A stretch of 64,000 bases of DNA from UBA1413 sp964567485 (GCA_964567485.1 CAZMMX010000015.1:1-64000), one strand, 5' to 3'. Shown: positions 1 through 9,410, numbered from the stretch's first letter. Numbers and translations are program-made. Notes: generated by a model from the letters alone, not told the origin.

Positions 1-207
1 TACCTGAACCAGGTGAAGAACCTGGAAGTGGCCCGCAGGGTCTATGACAGCCTCAGGTTAAAATTCGAACAGGGGATGATCTCGGGACTGGACCTGGTGA
101 CGGCCGACAACAACTACCTGAAGGCAGAAACCGATTACCTCTCGGCTGTTTACCAGCTCCTTCAGGCCAGGGTAGAACTGGATACCATCTATGGAAATCT
201 GAAATAA
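1..207 (+). CDS. TolC-family outer membrane efflux channel, C-terminal fragment
   Basis: The reading frame is open from base 1 and stops at 205-207, so only the last 68 residues are present. They are a long amphipathic helix with a pattern typical of the final coiled-coil hairpin of TolC/OEP channels: a 'Y-slRFeqG-is-lDlv-adn-yl-ae-dyl-A-yqll-a-veLd' style, ending in YGNLK. The family forms trimeric outer-membrane ducts for RND and ABC exporters. Just downstream lie an adaptor and an RND pump on the same strand, 18 nt away, so this is the outer component of that tripartite pump. The 5' part lies outside the window. Function is inferred from the short tail plus context. Confidence 0.85.
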   Translation, partial: YLNQVKNLEVARRVYDSLRLKFEQGMISGLDLVTADNNYLKAETDYLSAVYQLLQARVELDTIYGNLK

Positions 208-225
208 CATAAAAATCATAATACA

Positions 226-1281
226 ATGAAACGCAGAATTTTAGTCCTGTCGGCCCTGGTTATGGGCATGCTTGCCGCCTGTTCCGGCGGGGCAGAAAAG
301 AAGAGTGATGCCACTGCTGCCGCGGAGCAGTCCCGAACCGAGAAGGTAAGGGTCATCAGTCTGGAGACGAAGAAAATCGCCCATTCCGTGGAGTATACCG
401 CCACCCTGCAGGGGTATGAGGAGGTGCATCTGGCGCCTGCTTCTCCCGGTAGGATTGACGCCATTTATGTGGAAGAGGGCAGCCGTGTATCGGCAGGTGC
501 CGTCCTGGTCCAGATGGACCGCACGCAGCTTCACCAGGCCGAAATACAGATGAAGACCCTCACCATGGATTATGAGCGGCTTGACACCCTCCAGAAGGTG
601 GGATCCATTCCGCGTCAGCAATATGACCAGATCAGGGCACAACTCGACATTGCCCGGTCGAATGTCGAATTTCTCAGGGAGAACACGCGGCTGAAGGCTC
701 CTTTCAGCGGCATCATCTCCGGGAAATATTTCGAACCCGGCGAGATGTATTCGGGAGCTCCTGTGGCTACGGTGGGAAAAGCCGCTATCCTCTCCCTGGT
801 ACAGATCGACAGGCTCAAGGCGATCGTTCCGGTTTCCGAGAAATACTACCCTCAGATCACCACAGGCATGGAAGCCGTCATTAAAAGCGATGTTTATCCC
901 GGCCGTACTTTTCCGGGGAAGGTCACCAGGGTATTCCCGACCATCGACCCGGCCACGCGCACCTTCAGCGTGGAAGTGGTCATGACCAACAGCGGGGGAG
1001 TCCTCCGCCCGGGAATGTTCTCCAGGGTCGCCTTTGACCTCGAAGAGGTCGACGCCATCGTTCTCCCGGCTCTGGCCGTCCTGAAAATGCAGGGATCTAA
1101 CGAGAGATACCTTTTCGTCGAAAAGGAGGGGAAAGCCCGGAGAATTCCCGTGATCATCGGCACCCGCTATGACGATCAGGTAGAGGTCCTCAGCGACCTC
1201 CTCCAACCCGGCGACCGGGTGATTGTCAGCGGCCAGTCACGCCTCCTCGAGGGGGTGGCCGTACAAGTAGTTACTGAATGA
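226..1281 (+). CDS. RND efflux periplasmic adaptor (HlyD/AcrA-like membrane fusion lipoprotein)
   Basis: A 351-residue protein with a lipoprotein signal peptide: basic start, hydrophobic stretch and the lipobox LAAC with Cys19. The mature part has the adaptor order: a biotinyl/lipoyl-like half with 'GRIDAIYVEEGSRVSAG' near residues 80-95, a short coiled coil (about 105-145), the second lipoyl half with 'LKAPFSGIISG' (about 152-162), then beta-barrel and membrane-proximal domains. It would link the pump at 1311 to the channel at 1-207 and be anchored in the inner membrane by lipid. It sits 18 nt after the channel gene and 29 nt before the pump, so the three are one operon. The substrate cannot be read from the sequence. 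Confidence 0.93.
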   Translation: MKRRILVLSALVMGMLAACSGGAEKKSDATAAAEQSRTEKVRVISLETKKIAHSVEYTATLQGYEEVHLAPASPGRIDAIYVEEGSRVSAGAVLVQMDRTQLHQAEIQMKTLTMDYERLDTLQKVGSIPRQQYDQIRAQLDIARSNVEFLRENTRLKAPFSGIISGKYFEPGEMYSGAPVATVGKAAILSLVQIDRLKAIVPVSEKYYPQITTGMEAVIKSDVYPGRTFPGKVTRVFPTIDPATRTFSVEVVMTNSGGVLRPGMFSRVAFDLEEVDAIVLPALAVLKMQGSNERYLFVEKEGKARRIPVIIGTRYDDQVEVLSDLLQPGDRVIVSGQSRLLEGVAVQVVTE

Positions 1282-1310
1282 GGAACCCCTCCCATTAACA
1301 AGGATTCATT

Positions 1311-4300
1311 ATGAGTATATACAAAACAGCAGTCAACAAGCCGATCACCACGATGATGATCTTCACGGCCATTGTCGTGGCCGGGATCTACTCGCTGATC
1401 AATATTCCGGTCGACCTTTACCCGGAAATGGAACCCCCCTTCATTTCGGTGATGACGACCTATGCCGGTGCCAATGCCGCCGACATAGAAACCAATGTCA
1501 CCAAACAGCTGGAGGAGTCGCTCAATTCCGTGGACGGCCTTAAGGAGATCACTTCCACCTCGTATGACAACCTGTCGATCATCAATGTGGAATTTGAATG
1601 GGGGACCAACCTCGATGCCGCCAATAACGACATCAGGGATGTCACCGACAGGATTTTCGACAACCTGCCCGAAGGGTGCGATCGCCCTGTGATTTACAAG
1701 TTCAATACCAACATGATGCCTATCCTCGTTTATGCCGTCACTGCCAGGGAGAGCTATCCCGGCATTGAGAAACTGATCGAGGAGAAAATCATCAACCCGC
1801 TGAACAGGATCGAAGGCCTGGGATCGGTGGGGATGATGGGAACACCGCGGAGGGTCATTTATGTCGATGCCGACCCCCGGAAACTCGATGCCTACAACCT
1901 GACCGTCGAGCAAATCGGGAATGTCATCGCCACTGAAAACATGAACATGCCCTCGGGAAATGTGAAGATGGGCCAAACCGACTATCAGCTGAGGGTTCAG
2001 GGAGAACTGAGCGGCAGTGAAAAGCTGAGCAGCCTGGTGCTGGGGAGCTATAACGGAAAGAGCATCTATCTCTCCGATGTGGCTACGGTACGTGACTCCC
2101 TGCGCGATATCTCCCTCGAGGAGAGGGTGAATGGCGAACAGGGACTCCGTATCTTTGCCATGAAGCAGTCGGGGGCCAACACGGTCAAGGTCACCCGCCA
2201 GATCAACGAGGAGATCGCCAAACTCAAGGCTGATCTGCCTCCCGACATTGAGCTCGACCAGATCATGGACACCTCGAAATTCATCAAGGGATCGATCAGT
2301 AACCTGTCGGAAACCCTGATGTGGGCTTTTGTCTTTGTGATCCTGGTGATCCTGGCCTTCCTGGGCCGGTGGAGGGCGACCTTCATCATCGTCCTGACCA
2401 TCCCCATTTCCCTGATCATGGCCTTTATCTATCTTTACGCCACGGGAAACAGTATCAACGTTATCTCGCTGACCTCGCTGACAATCGCCATCGGGATGGT
2501 CGTTGACGATGCCATTGTGGTGCTGGAGAATATCACCCGTCATATCGAAAGAGGGGCTTCTCCGCGCGAAGCGGCCATTTATGCCACCAATGAGGTATGG
2601 CTGGCGGTCATCATCACCACCCTGGTGATTGTGGCGGTATTCCTGCCCCTGACCCTGGTGGGCGGCATGACCGGTGTGATGTTCAACCAGCTGGGATGGA
2701 TCGTAACCATCACCATTGTCACCTCCACGCTGGCTGCCATATCGCTGACCCCCATGCTGTCCGCAAAACTGCTGAAGATCAGGCCTGCCAATGAAAAACA
2801 TGGCCGCTTTAGCTGGGACCGCACCTTTAAGCCGGCCTTCGAATGGCTCGACGATTTCTACGAGAAAACCCTCCGCTGGGGCCTCCTCCATAAACGGTTC
2901 ATCGTCATCGCGGCCCTGGCCATCTTTCTCTCCTCATTGCTGCTGACCCGCTATATCGGTACCGACTATATGCCCGAGTCTGACGAAAGCAGCATCAGTG
3001 TCTCCATAGAACTGGAAACGGGAACCCGCGTCGAGGAGACCATCAAAACCACCCGCCAACTGGAACAGATCATCAGGGAAAAATACCCCGAAGTCACCGT
3101 TCTCTCCTCCTCTTCAGGATCGGACGATGAAGGCGGCATGTTCTCGCTCTTCACCACCACAGGTTCCAACATGATCAACCTGATGATGCGTTTGACCGAT
3201 GTGGAGGAAAGAGAGCGCAGCGTGTGGGACATCGCCGATGCCATGCGTGCCGATTTCGCCCAATTCCCCGAAATTGTCAATGCCATTATCTCTACATCCA
3301 ACCAGATGATGGGAGGGGCAGCCACGGTAGACGTGGAAATTTACGGTTACGATTTCAACACCACCAATATCCTGTCGGAACAGATCAAGGAGCGGCTGTT
3401 GAAGCTCGAGGGGGCCAAGGATATCGTGGTCAGCCGCAAAAAGGACAAGCCGGAGCTTCAGATATCCCTCGACCGTGAGAAGATGGCTCTTCATGGTCTG
3501 AACACCGCCATGGTCTCGGCCAATATCCGTAACCGGGTGAGCGGGATGATCGCCTCGCAGTACAAGGAAGAGGGCGACGAATACGATATCAGAGTCAGAC
3601 TAGAAGAGGATTACCGTAATTCGGTCACCGACCTGGAACAGCTGACTATCATGTCGCCGGCGGGAAACAAAGTCAAACTGAAGGAGATTGGTGAAGTCAA
3701 GGAGTATTGGGGCCCGCCGAGCATTCAGCATAAGAGGAAGGAGAGGCTGGTGACGGTATCGGCGTCGCCCGACCGTGTGCCCCTGGGCACCCTGGCCGAA
3801 AACATCACAACGGCCATCAGCGACATCCCCGTACCCCAGGAAGTCATGGTTAACGTAGGGGGTACCTATGAAGACCAGCAGGAGTCGTTTATGGACCTGG
3901 CCATGCTCATGCTGGTGAGCCTTATTCTGGTGTTCATCGTCATGGCCTCTCAGTTTGAGTCGTTCACCATGCCTTTCGTGATCATGTTCTCCATTCCCTT
4001 TGCCTTTACCGGGGTAATTGTGGCCCTTTTCCTGACCGGAACCACGTTGTCGCTGGTGGCCGGACTGGGGGCGGTGCTGCTGATCGGGATTGTGGTCAAA
4101 AACGGGATCGTGTTAATCGACTTCACCAACCTGATGCGCGACCGTGGCTATGAACTCAACGAAGCCATCGCTATGGCCGGAAAGTCAAGGCTCCGCCCGG
4201 TGCTGATGACTGCCCTGACCACCATCCTGGGGATGCTTCCCCTGGCCCTGAGTACCGGGGAGGGTTCCGAACTCTGGAAACCCATGGGGATCACCGTCAT

Positions 4301-4427
4301 CGGTGGCCTTGTCTTCTCCACCATCGTCACCATGGTCATCGTTCCCGTGATGTATGGGGTTTTTGCCCGCCGCGGAGAACGCAACAAGGTTGAAAAACTG
4401 AGAAAACAATATCACTTCATGGATTGA
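1311..4427 (+). CDS. RND-family efflux pump, hydrophobe/amphiphile (AcrB-like) inner-membrane transporter
   Basis: At 1038 residues it has the usual length for the AcrB/HAE1 family. The two charged TM4 residues of the proton relay are visible in 'GMVVDDAIVVLEN' (Asp399, Asp400). The TM10 lysine is in 'GIVVKNGIVLIDF' (Lys930). The N-terminus 'ITTMMIFTAIVVAGIYSLINIPVDLYPEMEPP' is cut here to its hallmark 'IPVDLYPE' motif. Two large periplasmic loops separate twelve predicted membrane segments. Proton-driven export of drugs, bile-type detergents or lipids through the adaptor and channel upstream is the expected role. Heavy-metal (CusA) signatures such as extra methionine clusters are not obvious, so a hydrophobe substrate is favoured by inference. 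Confidence 0.95.
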   Translation: MSIYKTAVNKPITTMMIFTAIVVAGIYSLINIPVDLYPEMEPPFISVMTTYAGANAADIETNVTKQLEESLNSVDGLKEITSTSYDNLSIINVEFEWGTNLDAANNDIRDVTDRIFDNLPEGCDRPVIYKFNTNMMPILVYAVTARESYPGIEKLIEEKIINPLNRIEGLGSVGMMGTPRRVIYVDADPRKLDAYNLTVEQIGNVIATENMNMPSGNVKMGQTDYQLRVQGELSGSEKLSSLVLGSYNGKSIYLSDVATVRDSLRDISLEERVNGEQGLRIFAMKQSGANTVKVTRQINEEIAKLKADLPPDIELDQIMDTSKFIKGSISNLSETLMWAFVFVILVILAFLGRWRATFIIVLTIPISLIMAFIYLYATGNSINVISLTSLTIAIGMVVDDAIVVLENITRHIERGASPREAAIYATNEVWLAVIITTLVIVAVFLPLTLVGGMTGVMFNQLGWIVTITIVTSTLAAISLTPMLSAKLLKIRPANEKHGRFSWDRTFKPAFEWLDDFYEKTLRWGLLHKRFIVIAALAIFLSSLLLTRYIGTDYMPESDESSISVSIELETGTRVEETIKTTRQLEQIIREKYPEVTVLSSSSGSDDEGGMFSLFTTTGSNMINLMMRLTDVEERERSVWDIADAMRADFAQFPEIVNAIISTSNQMMGGAATVDVEIYGYDFNTTNILSEQIKERLLKLEGAKDIVVSRKKDKPELQISLDREKMALHGLNTAMVSANIRNRVSGMIASQYKEEGDEYDIRVRLEEDYRNSVTDLEQLTIMSPAGNKVKLKEIGEVKEYWGPPSIQHKRKERLVTVSASPDRVPLGTLAENITTAISDIPVPQEVMVNVGGTYEDQQESFMDLAMLMLVSLILVFIVMASQFESFTMPFVIMFSIPFAFTGVIVALFLTGTTLSLVAGLGAVLLIGIVVKNGIVLIDFTNLMRDRGYELNEAIAMAGKSRLRPVLMTALTTILGMLPLALSTGEGSELWKPMGITVIGGLVFSTIVTMVIVPVMYGVFARRGERNKVEKLRKQYHFMD

Positions 4428-4459
4428 AGGGGTAACCATTACCAAGAAAAAGATAAGAA

Positions 4460-4753
4460 ATGAAAGCAGTCTTTATAGTATTCAACCAGGCCAACACCGA
4501 AAGGGTGGAGTATATGTTCGACAAACTTGAGGTGAGAGGGTTCACCTGGTGGAGCCAGGTGAACGGCCGTGGGAGTGCCGACGGGGAACCCCGCATGGGA
4601 ACCCATACCTGGCCCGAGATGAACTCCGCCACCATGACCGTTGTCGATGATGATAAGGTGGATGGAATTTTGGAAATTGTGAAAAAGATAGACGCCATCA
4701 ACCACGAAGTGGGCATCAGGGCATTCGTCTGGGATATCCTGAAAACCGTTTAG
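4460..4753 (+). CDS. Small PII-like (GlnB-superfamily fold) protein downstream of the RND pump
   Basis: A 97-residue soluble protein with no signal peptide. It starts MKAVFIVF, has a GFTWW motif (about residues 28-32), a Gly-rich turn with GTHTWPEM (about 50-57), and a terminal beta-alpha-beta with 'vDDDKVDGILEIVKKI'. This pattern fits small ferredoxin-fold trimeric proteins of the PII-like/DUF3240 group, some of which lie beside RND metal or drug pumps. It follows the pump by 32 nt and precedes a strong hairpin, so it is the last gene of the efflux operon. A ligand-sensing or regulatory role for the pump is inference. The T-loop of true PII proteins is not recognisable. Confidence 0.6.
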   Translation: MKAVFIVFNQANTERVEYMFDKLEVRGFTWWSQVNGRGSADGEPRMGTHTWPEMNSATMTVVDDDKVDGILEIVKKIDAINHEVGIRAFVWDILKTV

Positions 4754-4852
4754 GAAGAACAGGGCCATCTCCTCGCGGGGAGGCCCGGCGTCCGGTTTTC
4801 ACTCCGGGATGCACGGGCTCTCACGGGGATACCGCGCCGTCCACAAACATAA

Positions 4853-4888
4853 AGCAGCCGGTGAAGGGAGTTCCCTTTACCGGCTGCT
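4853..4888. terminator. Bidirectional hairpin terminator between convergent genes
   Basis: AGCAGCCGGT pairs with ACCGGCTGCT, and the stem continues inward through a G-U pair and AAGGG/CCCTT to a tetraloop, giving about 16 paired positions. Read on the minus strand the stem is followed by a T-rich stretch (TTTATGTTTGT), so it best serves the aminotransferase gene, but it can also end the efflux operon. Confidence 0.75.
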
Positions 4889-4916
4889 GTGTTTCAGGAG
4901 GCCGCGGGGGTGGTCC

Positions 4917-6143
4917 TTAAAGTTTCTGAATTCTTTTCATGGCTTCCAGGACGTTGCTCCTTTCCGCAAACGCCGAAAAACGGAAATAGCCCTCCCCTGA
5001 AGGCCCGAATCCCGACCCCGGGGTTCCCACAACATTGGCCTTATGTAACAACAGGTCGAAAAATTCCCAGGAAGGCATCCTCCCTTTGGTCTCCACCCAA
5101 ATGTAGGGGGCGTTTTCCCCGCCATAGATCCTGTATCCGCTTTCAGCGAGACTTTTCCTGATGATGGCGGCATTCTCCATGTAATAATCGATGGTGGCCT
5201 GCACCTCCTGCCTCCCTTCGTCGGTGAAAATGGCGGCGGCAGCTTTCTGCACAGGATAGGAGACTCCGTTGAACTTCGTAGTCTGGCGCCGGTTCCACAG
5301 CTTTTTGACCTGCACCTCGTTACCCTGGAGGTCGTAAGCCATCAGCTCAGGGGGAATCACCGTAAAGGCCAAACGGGTGCCCGTGAACCCTGCCGTCTTG
5401 GAGAGACTTCGGAATTCTATGGCTACTTTTTTGGCTCCCTCAATTTCATAAATGGAGTGGGGAATCTCCTCATCCCTGATAAATGCCTCATACGCCGCAT
5501 CAAAAAGCAGTATGCTCCGGTGTTCCAGGGCATAGTCCACCCATTTCTTCAGCTCGTCGCGCGAGGCCACGGTGCCTGTGGGATTATTGGGGTAGCAGAG
5601 GAAGATCAGGTCGACGGGTTCCGCGGGAAGAAGGGGAAGAAAGTTATTTTCAGCCCTGCAGGGGAGATAGGTGATGCCCTCATAGTAACCGTTGACGCCT
5701 GCCTGGCCGGTTTTTCCCGACATCACCGTGGTGTCGGCATACACCGGATAGACCGGATCACAGATGGCGATCTTATTATCATGTCCGAAGATCTCCTGGA
5801 TATTTCCCGTATCGCATTTGGAGCCGTCGGAGATGAAGATGTCATCGGCTGAAATGTCGGCTCCCCGGCTGCGGAATGCCTTTTCGGCGATGGCCTCCCT
5901 CAGGAAGTCATAGCCCTGCTCAGGGCCGTATCCCCTGAAGGTGGCTGCCGAAGCCATCTCGGCGACACCCTCGTGAAATGCCCTGACCACTGAGGGCGCC
6001 AGGGGTTGCGTCACATCCCCGATGCCCATTCTGATCACCTTACTTTCGGGGTGGGCTTTTTCATACTCCCTGACTCTCCGGCCAATCTCGGGGAAAAGAT
6101 ACCCCGCCGCCAGTTTCAGATAATGCTCATTAATCAATGCCAT
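4917..6143 (-). CDS. dapL: LL-diaminopimelate aminotransferase
   Basis: The 408-residue protein converts tetrahydrodipicolinate directly to LL-diaminopimelate using glutamate (PLP enzyme, fold type I). This bypasses the succinylase or acetylase steps of lysine and peptidoglycan synthesis. Visible features are the typical start MALINEHYLKL, the FRGYGPEQGY and PVYPVYADT motifs, YPNNPTG (184-190), and the PLP lysine in SLSKTAGFTGTR (Lys249). The frame is open further upstream to 6299, but the start at 6143 gives the family length (about 410) and the conserved N-terminus. It is transcribed divergently from lysA. With dapA at 20.9 kb and lysA next door, it indicates the DapL variant of the pathway. 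Confidence 0.95.
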   Translation of the reverse strand: MALINEHYLKLAAGYLFPEIGRRVREYEKAHPESKVIRMGIGDVTQPLAPSVVRAFHEGVAEMASAATFRGYGPEQGYDFLREAIAEKAFRSRGADISADDIFISDGSKCDTGNIQEIFGHDNKIAICDPVYPVYADTTVMSGKTGQAGVNGYYEGITYLPCRAENNFLPLLPAEPVDLIFLCYPNNPTGTVASRDELKKWVDYALEHRSILLFDAAYEAFIRDEEIPHSIYEIEGAKKVAIEFRSLSKTAGFTGTRLAFTVIPPELMAYDLQGNEVQVKKLWNRRQTTKFNGVSYPVQKAAAAIFTDEGRQEVQATIDYYMENAAIIRKSLAESGYRIYGGENAPYIWVETKGRMPSWEFFDLLLHKANVVGTPGSGFGPSGEGYFRFSAFAERSNVLEAMKRIQKL

Positions 6144-6355
6144 GGCTATTTCTGTTTTTATGGTAAGTCCTGACTCCAACGGCGCCTGACGCCTGGTGTG
6201 AAAACCGGCAGACCTGACGCCCCTGGTGCTGTTCCGCAAATATAAAAGAAAATCACACCTCTCCCGGGAACCCCTCTTTTCTTCACACTTAGTTAACAAT
6301 CAGGCCCTATTTTCCATTTGCCTTTGAAAATATTTCCGAACCGGCTCTCATTTCG

Positions 6356-6363
6356 TAATTTTG
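6356..6363 (+). promoter_or_regulatory. Putative Bacteroidota -7 element upstream of lysA
   Basis: TAATTTTG fits TAnnTTTG and lies 19 nt before the lysA start. The -33 position has only a weak TTTC (6333-6336), so the assignment rests on the -7 box. Confidence 0.5.
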
Positions 6364-6382
6364 AAGGCTTAACATAGGGAAG

Positions 6383-7648
6383 ATGTTCAAAAAAGAGGTG
6401 CCTTTCAGCAAAGAAGAGCTGGAAAAGATCATTGAGAATTACCCTACTCCTTTTCATATCTATGATGAGAAGGGGATCAGGGAGTATGCGCGGCGTTTTC
6501 AGTCGGCGTTTTCGTGGAATCCCGGGTTTATGGAGTATTATGCCATCAAGGCGGCTCCGAATCCTTATCTGATGAAAATCCTCAGGCAGGAAGGCTTTGG
6601 CATTGACTGCAGTTCTCTGGCCGAGCTGGAGCTGGCTGCCCGTGTGGGCATGAGGGGCGAAGAGATTATGTTCACCAGCAACGACACTCCGGCCGTGGAA
6701 TTTAAGCGGGCCAGGGAGCTGGGAGCCATCATCAACCTCGATGACCTCTCCCACATCGGGTATCTCGAAGAACATGCGGGACTGCCTGAAACCCTCTGTT
6801 TCCGTTACAATCCAGGAGCCCTCAAGGAGGGCAACCTGCTTATCGGCCATCCCGAAGAGGCCAAATACGGACTTACCCGCGGCCAGATGTTCGAAGCATA
6901 CCGCATCGCCCGTGATAAGGGGGTAAAACGCTTTGGCATTCACACCATGGTGGCCTCTAACGAACTCGACCCCCTCTATTTTGTGGAAACGGCAGAGATC
7001 CTCTTCCGGCTGATTGTGGACATCCACCGGGAACTCGGTATTTCCATTGCCTTTGCCAATATGGGCGGGGGCATCGGCATTCCCTACCGGCCAGGAGAAA
7101 AAGCCGTCGACCTGGAAGTGATGAGCACCGGCATTAAAAAGCTGTATGACGATATTATTGTGGCCCACGGATTAGATGGTCTCCGCCTCAACTTCGAGTC
7201 GGGGCGCGCCATCACCGGCCCCTTTGGATATATGGTTTCCAGAGTGCTCCACATCAAGGATACCTATAAGAAATTTGCAGGACTCGACGCCTGCATGGTC
7301 AACCTGATGCGTCCTGCCCTTTACGGGGCATACCACCACATTACCGTGATGGGCAAGGAGTCCCAGGAGATGGCCGGGAGCTACGACGTCACCGGTTCAC
7401 TGTGTGAAAACAACGATAAATTTGCCATTGACAGGCCGCTTCCTCTTATGGAACGCGGTGACCTGGTCGTGATCCATGATACGGGAGCTCATGGTCATGC
7501 CATGGGGTTCAACTATAACGGAAAGCTGAAATCGGCGGAACTCCTGCTCCGGGAAAACGGCGACGTGGTGCAGATACGCAGGGCCGAAACCCTGGAGGAT
7601 TACTTTGGCACCCTTGACTTCGACGGATTAAAGGAATTCTCGGTCTGA
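6383..7648 (+). CDS. lysA: Diaminopimelate decarboxylase
   Basis: A 421-residue fold-type III PLP decarboxylase, which converts meso-diaminopimelate to lysine. The PLP lysine is in YYAIKAAPNP (Lys56). The glycine-rich phosphate-binding loop is 'NMGGGIGIPY', the substrate Arg/Glu region follows 'LNFESGRAI', and the C-terminal active-site cysteine is in GSLCENNDKF, followed by HDTGAHGHAMGFNYN. A related decarboxylase (nspC, 19.8 kb) is the spermidine-pathway paralogue. The Gly-rich motifs and pairing with dapL favour lysA here. It is divergent from dapL, and 61 nt precede the glycosyltransferase gene. The start is the first ATG after a good -7 box. Confidence 0.9.
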   Translation: MFKKEVPFSKEELEKIIENYPTPFHIYDEKGIREYARRFQSAFSWNPGFMEYYAIKAAPNPYLMKILRQEGFGIDCSSLAELELAARVGMRGEEIMFTSNDTPAVEFKRARELGAIINLDDLSHIGYLEEHAGLPETLCFRYNPGALKEGNLLIGHPEEAKYGLTRGQMFEAYRIARDKGVKRFGIHTMVASNELDPLYFVETAEILFRLIVDIHRELGISIAFANMGGGIGIPYRPGEKAVDLEVMSTGIKKLYDDIIVAHGLDGLRLNFESGRAITGPFGYMVSRVLHIKDTYKKFAGLDACMVNLMRPALYGAYHHITVMGKESQEMAGSYDVTGSLCENNDKFAIDRPLPLMERGDLVVIHDTGAHGHAMGFNYNGKLKSAELLLRENGDVVQIRRAETLEDYFGTLDFDGLKEFSV

Positions 7649-7709
7649 CAGCTCTTCCGGGGAGACCCAGGCAGCCATCTTACACGACCTGAATATTGAA
7701 ACACTGATT

Positions 7710-8834
7710 ATGAAGATAGCATATGATGCCAAAAGGGCTTTCCTGAACAAGGCCGGCCTGGGGAATTACAGCCGCAATACTCTTGTCGGCCTGAACAAAT
7801 ACTTCCCACAGCATCACTATCTTCTTTATACGCCCACTTTCAGAAACGATATCTTCAAGGAATATCCCTTTTTCAAGACGGTGACCCCTCCCTCATGGGT
7901 GCCGGCTTTTGCCACGCCCCTGTGGCGTTCCTACCGGCTGGCCGCCCATGTGGAAAAGGAAAAACCCGATCTCTTTCACGGTCTGAGTAACGAACTTCCC
8001 TCAGGGATCCACAAAACGGGGATTCGGTCGGTGGTGACCATCCATGACCTGATCTTCCTGAACTTCCCCGGTCTGTACAAAGCCCTCGACAGGAAGATAT
8101 ACCTCGGAAAAGTGAAATATGCCTGTCAGGCTGCCGACAGGATCATCGCCACCAGCCGCCAGACCCGCAATGACCTGGTCCATCACCTGGGCGTGGAGAC
8201 CGAAAAGGTCGAAGTCCTCTACCAGGGAATCTCAGAGCGGTTTTTCCTCAACCACTATTCCGAAGAGTCGGGAAAAGTCCTGAAACGCTACAAGCTGCCC
8301 TCGTCTTATATTCTGACGGTGGGAACCATCGAGGAGAGGAAGAACCAGCTGGGAGTACTCCAGGCCCTGCACCGCGGAAATATCGACATTCCCTATGTCA
8401 TGGTGGGGAAACCCACCCGCTATACCGAAACGATCAGTCGTTATGTTGAAAAGCACCACCTGGAAGACAGGGTCTTCCTGCTGCATGATGTGCCTGATTT
8501 CGACCTTCCCGTACTTTACCAGAAGGCGGCGCTCATGGTCTACCTGTCGCATTACGAGGGTTTCGGACTACCCATCATCGAAGCTATGGCCTGTGGTTGT
8601 CCGGTGATCACCTCTTCGGTATCTTCGCTCCCCGAAATCGGGAACGATGCCGCCCTTTACTGCAACCCCCATGATGAAGAGGCGGTGATCAACATGCTGG
8701 AAAAGGTGACCGGGAATCCTGCCCTGGCTGCCGACATGTCGCAGAAAGGGAAAAAACGGGCCCGGATGTTTCATCCCGAAGACCGCACCAACGCGTTGAT
8801 GGCCTTTTACCAGAAAGTGACCGGCGATGAATGA
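7710..8834 (+). CDS. GT4-family glycosyltransferase
   Basis: A 374-residue GT-B glycosyltransferase. The N-terminal half has the acceptor-side Rossmann fold with 'GLGNYSRN' near residue 17-24. The C-terminal half has the sugar-nucleotide site: 'GTIEERKNQ' (start of the donor domain) and the EX7E-type motif in 'EGFGLPIIEAMACGCPVI', with the downstream 'SSLPEIGNDAALYCNP'. It would add a hexose to a lipid or glycan in the cytoplasm, but the specific acceptor is not readable. The next gene starts 8 nt inside its 3' end, so the two are translated together. No glycan cluster surrounds it, which is slightly unusual. Confidence 0.88.
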   Translation: MKIAYDAKRAFLNKAGLGNYSRNTLVGLNKYFPQHHYLLYTPTFRNDIFKEYPFFKTVTPPSWVPAFATPLWRSYRLAAHVEKEKPDLFHGLSNELPSGIHKTGIRSVVTIHDLIFLNFPGLYKALDRKIYLGKVKYACQAADRIIATSRQTRNDLVHHLGVETEKVEVLYQGISERFFLNHYSEESGKVLKRYKLPSSYILTVGTIEERKNQLGVLQALHRGNIDIPYVMVGKPTRYTETISRYVEKHHLEDRVFLLHDVPDFDLPVLYQKAALMVYLSHYEGFGLPIIEAMACGCPVITSSVSSLPEIGNDAALYCNPHDEEAVINMLEKVTGNPALAADMSQKGKKRARMFHPEDRTNALMAFYQKVTGDE

Positions 8835-9393
8835 ACAAGACCTCTCAGCAGCCTTGGAAACCCTCAGAAAAGGAGGCGTCATCCTTTATCCTACCGATAC
8901 CGTATGGGGTATCGGGTGCGACGCTACCAATGCAGAGGCCGTGGAGAGGATCTACGCCATTAAGAGGAGACCCGACCACAAAAGCATGCTGGTGCTCATG
9001 GAAAATCCTGCACTCCTCGACCGCTATGTTGAGGAGATTCCCGAAGTGGCCTGGGACCTGATAGATATTACCAGCACACCGCTAACCATTATTTACGACA
9101 AGGCACGCAACCTCCCTGCCAACCTGGTGGGAGAAGACGGCTCCATAGGCATCCGCTTCACCAAAGAGGCCTTTTCTGCGGAACTCATCAGAAGGTTCCG
9201 CAAACCTCTGGTCTCCACTTCTGCCAATATCAGCGGACAGCCGGCACCCTCCCTCTTTTCGGGCATTGCGGAAGAGATCCTACAGGCTGTTGACTATGTT
9301 GTCGAATACCGCCGTGACGAAACGACCCCCGTGAAGCCCTCCTCCATCATCAGGCTGGGAAGCAACGGCCGCATTGAGATCCTCAGGCCCTGA
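8827..9393 (+). CDS. L-threonylcarbamoyladenylate synthase (Sua5/YciO/YrdC family)
   Basis: A 188-residue single-domain protein that makes threonylcarbamoyl-AMP from threonine, bicarbonate and ATP, the first step of the tRNA t6A37 modification. Visible are YPTDTVWGIGCD (about 22-33), the basic loop KRRPDHKSM (about 46-54), GIRF and the STSANISGQPAP motif (about 136-147). It lacks the C-terminal Sua5 domain, so it is the short TsaC/YciO type. YciO-like paralogues can look the same, so activity is inferred. An ATG at 8827 overlaps the upstream gene by 8 nt, and a second ATG four bases later is out of frame. Confidence 0.88.
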   Translation: MNEQDLSAALETLRKGGVILYPTDTVWGIGCDATNAEAVERIYAIKRRPDHKSMLVLMENPALLDRYVEEIPEVAWDLIDITSTPLTIIYDKARNLPANLVGEDGSIGIRFTKEAFSAELIRRFRKPLVSTSANISGQPAPSLFSGIAEEILQAVDYVVEYRRDETTPVKPSSIIRLGSNGRIEILRP

Positions 9394-9410
9394 CCATTCC
9401 CTCCGCAATC

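Noticed and set aside
1176..2891. Long antisense frame (571 codons) over the RND pump gene
   Set aside because: It lies opposite a complete, motif-rich pump gene, has no family features and is rich in His and Asp from the reverse of hydrophobic codons.
6144..6299. 52-codon upstream extension of dapL
   Set aside because: Basic, nonconserved sequence. The internal start gives the family's normal length and N-terminus.
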